A stretch of DNA of 12,325 nucleotides. Source: an uncultured Acetatifactor sp. GTDB taxonomy: Bacteria > Bacillota > Clostridia > Lachnospirales > Lachnospiraceae. The stretch spans positions 33,684 through 46,008 of the forward strand of contig CAJUAB010000034.1 of the NCBI GenBank assembly GCA_910583845.1. Direction: 5' to 3'. The notes below the pieces were generated by a model, which was not told where the DNA came from, made no database searches, and saw only the letters and a list, made by a program, of their open reading frames with translations. The position numbers and the translations under genes were made by a program. Positions 6,659-12,325 of the stretch are shown here, one piece after another (the first letter of the stretch is position 1; every line of letters begins with the position of its first letter).

Positions 6659-7423
6659 TCAATCCAGCCGGACAGAAACGCCGCGGGAGCGAAGATATTC
6701 CTTCACCTCCCGGATTTCCAGTTCCTTATAATGGAACAGGGATGCCGCCAGTACGGCTTCGGCTCCGGCCTCCGCCAGCGCCTCATAAAAATGCTCCAGT
6801 TTTCCGGCACCGCCGGAGGCTATGACCGGAATCTTTACAGCCTGGGATACTGCCCTGGTCAGTTCCAGGTCATATCCCGCCTTGGTTCCATCGCCGTCCA
6901 TGCTGGTGAGCAGGATCTCCCCCGCACCCAGCCGCTCTGCCTTTACCGCCCACTCCAGCGCATCCATTTCCATATCCACACGGCCGCCGTTTTTATAGAT
7001 GTTCCAGCCGGAACCGTCCGCCCGGCGCTTTGCGTCGATGGCCACCACCACACACTGGCTGCCAAACTTGTCCGCCGCGTCACTGATCAGCCGGGGATTC
7101 ATGATGGCAGCGGAATTCACCGCAATCTTATCCGCACCCTCCCGCAGGATGACACGAAAGTCTTCCACAGTGCGGATTCCTCCCCCCACAGTAAATGGGA
7201 TAAACACCTTGCCCGCAACCTGCCGCACCCAGCCAAGCTGCGTAGCCCGATTGTCCGCAGAGGCATTGATATCCAGAAAGACCAGCTCGTCCGCTCCCTC
7301 CCTGTCGTATGCCGCCGCTGCCTGGGCGGGATCTCCCGCGTCCCGGGGATTGAGAAAATTCACACATTTTACCACCCTGCCATCTTTCACATCCAGACAG
7401 GGAATAATTCTCTTCGTATGCAT
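6659..7423 (-). CDS. hisF: Imidazole glycerol phosphate synthase, cyclase subunit
   Basis: The 254-residue (beta/alpha)8 barrel cyclises PRFAR with ammonia from HisH to give imidazole glycerol phosphate and AICAR in histidine synthesis. The start reads MHTKRIIPCLDVKDGRVVKC, with catalytic Asp11 and the second catalytic Asp130 in VVAIDAK. Phosphate-binding elements TVGGGIR and ASGGAGK are present. The start at 7423 follows AGGAGT at about 6 bp; the frame extends 24 bp further up into the end of hisH without a better site. It follows hisH by 20 bp, consistent with coupled expression of the two subunits. Confidence 0.97.
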   Translation of the reverse strand: MHTKRIIPCLDVKDGRVVKCVNFLNPRDAGDPAQAAAAYDREGADELVFLDINASADNRATQLGWVRQVAGKVFIPFTVGGGIRTVEDFRVILREGADKIAVNSAAIMNPRLISDAADKFGSQCVVVAIDAKRRADGSGWNIYKNGGRVDMEMDALEWAVKAERLGAGEILLTSMDGDGTKAGYDLELTRAVSQAVKIPVIASGGAGKLEHFYEALAEAGAEAVLAASLFHYKELEIREVKEYLRSRGVSVRLD

Positions 7424-7443
7424 ATATTGACTCCTATCTTGCC

Positions 7444-8085
7444 TCATTCGTGCGCCGGACTGGCATCATAGGTTCCGTTTACGATCGACACAAAATTGCG
7501 CAGTATCTGCATTCCTACCCCTGAACTTTTCTCCGGATGAAACTGGCAGGCAAAAATATTGTTTTTTTCCACGGAAGCATGGATCAGCGTTCCGTAATCC
7601 GTTGCGGCCGTGACGATACTCTCCTCCTCAGCCCGCAGATAATAGGAATGTACAAAATACACATAAGAATCCTGCGGCACCCCCCTGAACAGACGTCCTG
7701 GATGAGGATATTTCAGACTGTTCCAACCCATATGCGGAACCTTCAGCCCTCCTTCATCCGGAATCCGAAGGATTCTGCCCGGCAACAGCCCCAGCCCTTT
7801 TATTCCCGGGCTTTCCTCGCTGCTCTCAAACATCAGCTGCAAGCCCAGGCATATTCCCAGAAAAGGAATCCGCCGCTCCGCCACCTGCACGATGGTTTCT
7901 ACCAGCCCATAACTCTCCAGACGTTTCATGGCATCCCCAAAAGAACCCACTCCGGGCAGAATTACACCGTCAGCCCCCGAGATCTCTCCGGGATTCCTCG
8001 TCACCACCGGCTCTTCCCCAAGACGAACCAGCGCGTTTTCCACACTTTTGATATTTCCTGCATCATAATCAATAATCGCAATCAT
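7444..8085 (-). CDS. hisH: Imidazole glycerol phosphate synthase, glutaminase subunit
   Basis: The 213-residue class I glutamine amidotransferase hydrolyses glutamine and passes ammonia through the HisF barrel. Cys79 in LGICLGLQ is the nucleophile, and His183 and Glu185 in QFHPEKSS complete the triad. PGVGSFGDAM is the oxyanion strand typical of HisH. The ATG at 8085 has only a distant AGGTGAG about 11 bp upstream, so initiation may be modest. Only hisH and hisF of the pathway are in the window. No promoter is evident in the 128 bp before it, so it may be read from the membrane-protein gene upstream or from an unrecognised start. Confidence 0.97.
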   Translation of the reverse strand: MIAIIDYDAGNIKSVENALVRLGEEPVVTRNPGEISGADGVILPGVGSFGDAMKRLESYGLVETIVQVAERRIPFLGICLGLQLMFESSEESPGIKGLGLLPGRILRIPDEGGLKVPHMGWNSLKYPHPGRLFRGVPQDSYVYFVHSYYLRAEEESIVTAATDYGTLIHASVEKNNIFACQFHPEKSSGVGMQILRNFVSIVNGTYDASPAHE

Positions 8086-8129
8086 ACGTATATATTCTCA
8101 CCTGTTTTCTGATACCCACGGCCAGAAGA

Positions 8130-8202
8130 ATTTTCCTTCCTGCCCGGCGCGTTTCCTGATTCCCGGACCGGCACCAGGCAGGAATAGGAAAATCCCCGCG
8201 CC
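8130..8202 (-). repeat. Long imperfect inverted repeat between hisH and the membrane-protein gene
   Basis: ATTTTCCTTCCTGCC (8130-8144) pairs with GGCAGGAATAGGAAAAT (8177-8193), 15 bp with a 2-nt bulge and a 32-nt loop. GGCGCG in the loop (8146-8151) can instead pair with CGCGCC at 8197-8202. On the - strand the stem is followed by TTCTTC, a weak U-rich tail. It may terminate the upstream gene or act in the hisH leader. Confidence 0.45.
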
Positions 8203-8213
8203 TGTAAGTTCAA

Positions 8214-10238
8214 TCACCCCAATGTGTCAATAAAAGATGAAGCCGTGTCTTCCTCCTCCTCGGGCAGAAGATCTTCATAGGAAACAGGCTGCTCTTCTTC
8301 GTCAGCAGAGGCGAATCCGTTAAGCACCTGTAATAGCGCAATTGTATAATCTTTATCTTTCTTCAACGCGGCGATCTCTTTCGCCTGCTCTTCCGTCAAT
8401 CCATAATTGGCAGTCAAAAGACCCATCATACCCCCATAGGCTTCCTCCACCACATCCAGACTGTTCCACTCCTGTCCCCGCAGATAGCAGTCTTCCCTGC
8501 GACAGATACACTGTACCAGATAATCCAGCGCCTCCAGCTCTTTCCCTTCCATCACCAGTCTGCGGTAATTTCCCTTCATGCGCTCCATCTGCAAGACCAG
8601 TTCTGACCTGTGAAACATCACTTCCTGGCTCTCATTCAGATCCTGCCCGTAAAACAGGCTGTAGCATTCCAGATAATCTTCCGCGTAATAGGCATTCTCC
8701 GCTTCCTGCTTATTCACATGATTGATATACAGGTGGCTGATCATCACAAAAGCTAGGCACAACACGAGAAACACTGCCACAAGAGGCAGCACCTTTTTCA
8801 GAGACAGTTTCTTGCCGGGGATCGGTTCCTCAACAGGCGCAGGCTGCTTCTCCTTTTTGGGTTTTTTCTCCTTTTTCTTTTTCTGTTTGGCTTCAGCTAC
8901 ATCGTCAAAATCCTCATCCTCATCGGCCTCAGCAGCTTTTTTGTCTTTGCCCTTTTTCTTCTTTTTCCCTTTGGATTGCTTCTTTTCCGTGTCCAGCTGC
9001 TTCAGGATCTCCCCGTTCTCATCGCTGACCAGATCGGAGGGATCTTCCTCCTCTTCCTCCTCCTGTGTCAGAGCGTTCAGAAGTTTACCCCAGAATCCCT
9101 GCTTTTTTTCTCCCTCCGAAGGTTCATCCAGCGTAATATCCCCTATATCCTGCGAAGAATCCTCATTGTCCAGATCGGCAGCAAGTTCCTCCAATTCCTT
9201 TTTCTTCTTACCGCGGCGGGGTTTTTTCTCCTTCTTTTTCTTCTCCTTCTTCTTTTTATCTGTGTTTTCTTCCGTTTCCTGGCTGCCCAGCAACGCGTCT
9301 ATGGCATCCTCGCCCAGAAAATCATCCCCGGAATACCCTACCTCAGGGAAAACTTCTTCATTCAATCCCTGCATAAGCGAGTCCACCATATTGCTTATAG
9401 GCTCATCATTGTCCGCCTTATCCAGAAGTTCAGAAATCTCCTGCGCGTCCTGGTCCCCGCCTGCCCCAAGACTCTCCAGCAGACTTCCCAGATCATCGTC
9501 CAAATCATCGGCAGATGTCGGCTCCGGCTCTGAGGCAAATACCTCATCAGCACTGAAATCATCGGTTGCAGGTATCTCAAACACCGGCTGCTCCGTCTCC
9601 TCAGAAGAAAACGCCTGCATGTCCCTGTCTTCCGCCGACTGTATCACCTCCGAAAAGTCTTCCGTCTTCTCCGATTCCCGGAGAACGTCCCCGGCTGCCA
9701 TACCCGGTTCCTGAGAATCGTTCTCAACCGCCATTTCCTGATCCCACAGACTGTCCTCCGCCACCAGATCCGGTTCCTGCGTCCCATCCCCGGCCATCAG
9801 ATCCTGTTCCTGAGGGGTAGGCACCGCCGTCAGATCCTGTTCCCGGGAGTCAGGAGCTGCCGTCAGATCCTGTTCCCGGGAGTCAGGAGCCGCCGTCACA
9901 TCCTGTTCCTGGGAGTCAAGAGCCGCCGTCACATCCTGTTCCTGGGAGTCAGAAGCCGCCGTCACATCCTGCAATATATCAGAAAGCAGTACCGATTCGT
10001 CCGTAGGGGCACTTCCCTGCACAAGATCGACAGGTTCGGCCGACGAATTATCTGAATCTCCCAGCAAGCCGCTGAACAGATCCTCAGGCACATGATCCGT
10101 ATCATCCGAGAACTGATTGAGCAGATCTTCCAGACCGTCATCCTGATCCAGACTGTCCGCATCCCCCGCAGTCCCGGAGGAATTCCCTTCTGTCAATGAT
10201 TTCAATAATTGGTCTAAATATTCTTCATTGGAATCCAT
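8214..10238 (-). CDS. Large acidic/lysine-rich single-pass membrane protein with tandem repeats
   Basis: I do not recognise a named family. The 674-residue product has four parts. Residues 1-316 are very acidic and probably disordered, with 11-residue repeats (DVTAAxDSQEQ, about 90-160). Residues 325-350 and 415-470 are dense lysine blocks (KKKKEKKKKEKK), separated by acidic stretches. One membrane span lies at about 483-505 (VLPLVAVFLVLCLAFVM). A helical C-terminal domain of about 170 residues contains AENAYYAEDYLECYSLFYG, which resembles a TPR start, and ends in an acidic tail. With Lys blocks before the span, the N-terminus should be cytoplasmic and the C-terminal domain outside. ATG at 10238 gives MDSNEEYLDQLL. 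Its AAAGGAG lies 24 bp away with a small hairpin between. A longer frame begins at 10274 with no clear site. A promoter overlaps the end of the gene upstream. Confidence 0.8.
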   Translation of the reverse strand: MDSNEEYLDQLLKSLTEGNSSGTAGDADSLDQDDGLEDLLNQFSDDTDHVPEDLFSGLLGDSDNSSAEPVDLVQGSAPTDESVLLSDILQDVTAASDSQEQDVTAALDSQEQDVTAAPDSREQDLTAAPDSREQDLTAVPTPQEQDLMAGDGTQEPDLVAEDSLWDQEMAVENDSQEPGMAAGDVLRESEKTEDFSEVIQSAEDRDMQAFSSEETEQPVFEIPATDDFSADEVFASEPEPTSADDLDDDLGSLLESLGAGGDQDAQEISELLDKADNDEPISNMVDSLMQGLNEEVFPEVGYSGDDFLGEDAIDALLGSQETEENTDKKKKEKKKKEKKPRRGKKKKELEELAADLDNEDSSQDIGDITLDEPSEGEKKQGFWGKLLNALTQEEEEEEDPSDLVSDENGEILKQLDTEKKQSKGKKKKKGKDKKAAEADEDEDFDDVAEAKQKKKKEKKPKKEKQPAPVEEPIPGKKLSLKKVLPLVAVFLVLCLAFVMISHLYINHVNKQEAENAYYAEDYLECYSLFYGQDLNESQEVMFHRSELVLQMERMKGNYRRLVMEGKELEALDYLVQCICRREDCYLRGQEWNSLDVVEEAYGGMMGLLTANYGLTEEQAKEIAALKKDKDYTIALLQVLNGFASADEEEQPVSYEDLLPEEEEDTASSFIDTLG
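9760..9972 (-). repeat. 33-bp tandem repeat inside the coding region
   Basis: Units start at 9760, 9793, 9826, 9859, 9892, 9925 and a partial one at 9958, exactly 33 bp apart. The units at 9826 and 9859 differ by one base, and those at 9892 and 9925 by two, while the outer units are degenerate. Each codes for 11 residues of the DLTAAPDSREQ type. Because 33 is a multiple of three, copy-number changes keep the frame. Confidence 0.92.
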
Positions 10239-10250
10239 TTTGTTTTGACT

Positions 10251-10269
10251 GCGCCTATGGCGCTCCTTT
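10251..10269 (-). promoter_or_regulatory. Hairpin between ribosome binding site and start codon
   Basis: On the - strand AAAGGAG (10269-10263) is directly followed by GCGCC-ATA-GGCGC (10263-10251), a 5-bp stem with a 3-nt loop, then 12 nt to the ATG at 10238. If the hairpin forms, the distance from binding site to start shortens to about 12 nt. If it does not, the site is too far away for efficient use. Confidence 0.4.
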
Positions 10270-10342
10270 CTCATTTTTTATTGCCTGCTTTTATATGCGA
10301 ATCCCCTACAGGCCAAAACAGGAAATCGTCAGTCAGATACCT

Positions 10343-11116
10343 TTATAATATATCTCCCGCAAGGAGCAAGTCAATAGAATTCTTTTCCATTGATCTGCCC
10401 CTTTCATTCAATTCCTTTGTCAGATAGGGCAGCTTTTCGTTTATCCGGATAAAAGACGCCTTTTGATTATAATATCCCATCTTTTCAAAGGGAAAACGGA
10501 TCACTGTGGGATAGTCCAGTCCCACACCCAGTTCCAGAATACAGACATTCCGGTTCAAGGTACCCTGCAGCCATCTGGTATACCGTCCCCAGTCCTCCAT
10601 ATAACCGCTCTCCAGATAATTCTCCAGACAGATATTGTTCAGCGCCATTTTGCCGTGGCAGCACGGGCAGCTTCCCAACGCGCCCGAGTCCAGATTTTCA
10701 GCCAGAATATCGTCATATAACTCTGCCAGCTCATCTTCCCCCACATCTGTAAGGCTCTGTTCGCAGCCGCAGACACATTGCCTCTTTCTCAGCGTGCCAC
10801 AGGGCGTCACCACGCGGTTTCCCGGAAATCCTGCCCGGCGCGGAATATCCGTCTGACAGGTACTGATCAGAAAAAAATTCTGATCTGCTATAATCCCATA
10901 CAGCTTTTGGAGTGCCTTCACCGCCCGTCCCCTGCCTTTCAGGATTCCGGCCGCCAGCAACGGCAGCAGATCCAGCCGCTCCACCCGTTGCAGATATGCA
11001 AGACCTCTTTCATACTCCGGCTGTGCTTTGAGAAAAGACCTTTCCTCAAATTCTTCCCCGATGCCAATCAGAAGCATGTCAGATTTGCGTAACTTCTCCG
11101 TTATCCATTCTTCCAC
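10343..11116 (-). CDS. Sirtuin-like protein lacking canonical catalytic residues
   Basis: The 257-residue protein resembles the core of Sir2-type NAD-dependent deacylases. NFFLISTCQTD (80-90) matches the segment with the nicotinamide-pocket residues, a Cys set at 114/116/118 and 150/152/153 forms the zinc module, and ELGVGLDYPTVIRFPFEK (195-212) with the FIRINE strand (222-227) matches the C-terminal NAD-side region. Two departures are clear: the N-terminal GAGxS NAD motif is absent (LLIGIGEEFE instead), and where active sirtuins have the catalytic His before Gly there is VVTPCGTL with Cys106. Deacylase activity is therefore doubtful; ADP-ribose binding or another transferase role is possible. 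The start is GTG at 11116 with a weak AGG upstream. A terminator lies just before it and no clear promoter was found. Confidence 0.75.
   Translation of the reverse strand: MEEWITEKLRKSDMLLIGIGEEFEERSFLKAQPEYERGLAYLQRVERLDLLPLLAAGILKGRGRAVKALQKLYGIIADQNFFLISTCQTDIPRRAGFPGNRVVTPCGTLRKRQCVCGCEQSLTDVGEDELAELYDDILAENLDSGALGSCPCCHGKMALNNICLENYLESGYMEDWGRYTRWLQGTLNRNVCILELGVGLDYPTVIRFPFEKMGYYNQKASFIRINEKLPYLTKELNERGRSMEKNSIDLLLAGDIL
10345..10374 (-). promoter_or_regulatory. Sigma-A-like promoter for the membrane-protein gene
   Basis: On the - strand TTGACT (10374-10369) and TATTAT (10350-10345) are 18 bp apart. The -10 box overlaps the stop codon of the sirtuin-like gene, so the promoter lies inside that gene's end. 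It would give a leader of about 100 nt before the ATG at 10238. Confidence 0.6.
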
Positions 11117-11136
11117 ACAATACCTGCCTTTTCACG

Positions 11137-11160
11137 AAAAAAGCCGGGAGTCCCGGCCTT
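11137..11160 (-). terminator. Terminator after cheV
   Basis: GCCGGG (11143-11148) and CCCGGC (11152-11157) form a 6-bp all-GC stem with a 3-nt loop. On the - strand six T follow (11142-11137). It lies 41 bp after the cheV stop codon and 20 bp before the next GTG start. Confidence 0.88.
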
Positions 11161-11201
11161 TTCCTTATTCACGACAACAGACGGTCCTCAAAGAACCCTG
11201 T

Positions 11202-12107
11202 CTATTGCTTGGAACTATTCAACAACTCATCAATAGCATGAACCAGGTTGACAATTTCCGGTTTTGACAGCTGCCTGTCTGCACCCAGCGCCTCACCCTT
11301 TCTCTTCATCTCTTCATTTACCAGAGATGAGAAAATGACAACGGGGATATGCTTTGTTCTGTCATCATCCTTTAACAATTTTAACAGGCGATGTCCATCC
11401 ATCTGCGGCATTTCAATATCTGTAATCAGACATCTTACTCTCTGTTCCAGATTGCCGGCAGCCACCCCGGCCATAATATAGTCATAGGCTTCCTGTCCGT
11501 TGGCAGTATGGGTAATATTCGTATATCCCGCCTTATTCAGGCAATCCACAATCAGTTTGTTCAACAGCTGTGAATCTTCCGCGATCAGAATGGGAACCGT
11601 GCTCCTCTCACGGGGCCCCATCTCCGCAATTTCAGACACCTTGAGCCCGGTCTCAGGAGAAATATCCGTCACAATCTTCTCAAAGTCAAGAATTACAATC
11701 AATCTGTCATTGATCTTGACTATACCGCTGGCCACGCCGCTCTCCGCGTCAGACAATGTCGCGTTAGGTGTGATGATGTCCTTCCATGTCACTCTATGTA
11801 TCCCGATTACCTGTTCCACATGAAAAGCAATATCCAGCTTATTGAAATTTGTGATAATAAATAAGCCTTTTTTCTCCATCTGCCCTCTCTGCAGACAGTT
11901 CATCAGATCAATGGCCGTGATCATACGATCTCTCGGCATAAACACGCCCTCGATGCTGGGATGCGCATTCGGAATCGGCGTCGGCTCCAGATAGCCAATG
12001 ATCTCCTTGACCTTCGCCACGTTGATGCCATAATAATTTCCATCAACAATAAACTCCAGAATCTCCAATTCATTTGTTCCGTTTTCCAGTAAAATTTTTG
12101 AATCCAT
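11202..12107 (-). CDS. cheV: Chemotaxis coupling protein CheV (CheW domain plus receiver)
   Basis: The 301-residue protein couples chemoreceptors to the CheA kinase and takes part in adaptation. A CheW-like domain covers about residues 13-155 (ILEFIVDGNYYGINVAKV, HVEQVIGI). A response-regulator receiver covers about 172-298, with acidic Glu177 and Asp178, the phospho-acceptor Asp230 in LITDIEMP, Ser260 at the switch position and Lys282 in LSKPE. The start at 12107 follows GAGGTGG at 5-6 bp; the frame extends 42 bp upstream but without a comparable site. It appears to be a single-gene unit with its own promoter and terminator. No other chemotaxis or flagellar gene is in the window. Confidence 0.95.
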   Translation of the reverse strand: MDSKILLENGTNELEILEFIVDGNYYGINVAKVKEIIGYLEPTPIPNAHPSIEGVFMPRDRMITAIDLMNCLQRGQMEKKGLFIITNFNKLDIAFHVEQVIGIHRVTWKDIITPNATLSDAESGVASGIVKINDRLIVILDFEKIVTDISPETGLKVSEIAEMGPRERSTVPILIAEDSQLLNKLIVDCLNKAGYTNITHTANGQEAYDYIMAGVAAGNLEQRVRCLITDIEMPQMDGHRLLKLLKDDDRTKHIPVVIFSSLVNEEMKRKGEALGADRQLSKPEIVNLVHAIDELLNSSKQ

Positions 12108-12163
12108 AGTATCCACCTCACATTTTATGCCCATAAGTCCCTTCGACATGAGTCAGTAGAGAT

Positions 12164-12172
12164 ATTATAACA
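12164..12172 (-). promoter_or_regulatory. Extended -10 promoter of cheV
   Basis: On the - strand TGTTATAAT (12172-12164) is a perfect extended -10 element, 56 bp before the cheV start. The -35 region is poor (TAGGTT at 17 bp), which fits the extended -10 type. Very A/T-rich tracts lie upstream and may act as an UP element. Confidence 0.65.
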
Positions 12173-12225
12173 TATATTTTAGAAAAAACCTACTGTTATC
12201 TGAAAAAAAATCAATTTTTTTACAA

Positions 12226-12249
12226 GAAAAAAGCAGGTATACACCTACT
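12226..12249 (-). terminator. Terminator of a gene or operon beyond the right edge
   Basis: On the - strand AGTAGGT (12249-12243), loop GTAT and ACCTGCT (12238-12232) form a 7-bp stem with one G-U pair, followed by six T. A second AGTAGGT followed by six T lies at 12194-12183 and could pair with the same ACCTGCT, giving a fallback terminator. It ends transcription arriving from the right, upstream of the cheV promoter. Confidence 0.7.
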
Positions 12250-12325
12250 TACAAAAAACAATAATAAAATTCCCATACCCTCAAAACCGAACACTGAACC
12301 ATTCTTCTTATCTCTCTGTCTGCTT
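12250..12325 (-). other. Possible rRNA-operon distal flank
   Basis: On the - strand this stretch contains GTTCGGTTTTGAGGGT (12298-12283), resembling the GTTCAGTTTTGAGAGG type sequence I recall beside rRNA genes in Firmicutes. The edge reads AAGCAGACAGAG, which could directly follow the 3' end of a 23S or 5S gene lying just outside. No rRNA sequence itself is in the window, so this is an inference. Confidence 0.35.

Noticed and set aside
8722..9714. 330-codon serine/phenylalanine-rich frame on the + strand
   Set aside because: It is the complement of the acidic and lysine blocks of the real - strand gene; low-complexity shadow without a start signal.
9760..9972. CRISPR-like array
   Set aside because: Units are contiguous 33-bp tandem repeats without unique spacers and lie in frame inside a coding region.

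Overview
The window looks like the chromosome of a Gram-positive Clostridia member, most likely Lachnospiraceae. The reasons are strong AGGAGG-type ribosome binding sites, near-consensus sigma-A promoters, T-tailed hairpin terminators, a diaminopimelate dehydrogenase (Ddh) type lysine pathway, and a CheV coupling protein that implies motility. No search could be run, so this placement rests on recognising families and gene style.

Left part, 1-1458, + strand: the 3' end of a gene whose product ends in a small Cys/His motif, a 10-bp hairpin, a leader with three TACCGGG-type elements that can form competing hairpins, and a tyrosine recombinase. The recombinase gene runs toward the 3' end of a tRNA-Leu(CAA) gene. 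This is the classic look of one end of an integrated element that uses a tRNA gene as its attachment site. The rest of the element would lie to the left, outside the window.

Middle, 1542-2234: the tRNA promoter (- strand), then an independent + strand unit. That unit has a consensus promoter, about 220 nt of leader that can fold into a long hairpin arm, a 63-codon ORF with an excellent ribosome binding site, and a 15-bp hairpin terminator. I do not recognise the RNA or the peptide. This is the best candidate for something undescribed.

Right part, 2235-12107: nine genes, all on the - strand. In transcription order they are cheV, a degenerate sirtuin-like gene, a large acidic/basic membrane-anchored protein with 33-bp repeats, hisH, hisF, ung, ddh, lysA and an S66 (LD-carboxypeptidase/MccF-type) peptidase. 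ddh makes meso-diaminopimelate, lysA decarboxylates it to lysine, and the S66 peptidase may act on diaminopimelate-containing muropeptides or on peptide-nucleotide toxins. hisH and hisF form the two-subunit imidazole-glycerol-phosphate synthase. The right edge, upstream of cheV, carries a terminator and a tract resembling the flank of a Firmicutes rRNA operon, suggesting an rRNA operon just outside the window.
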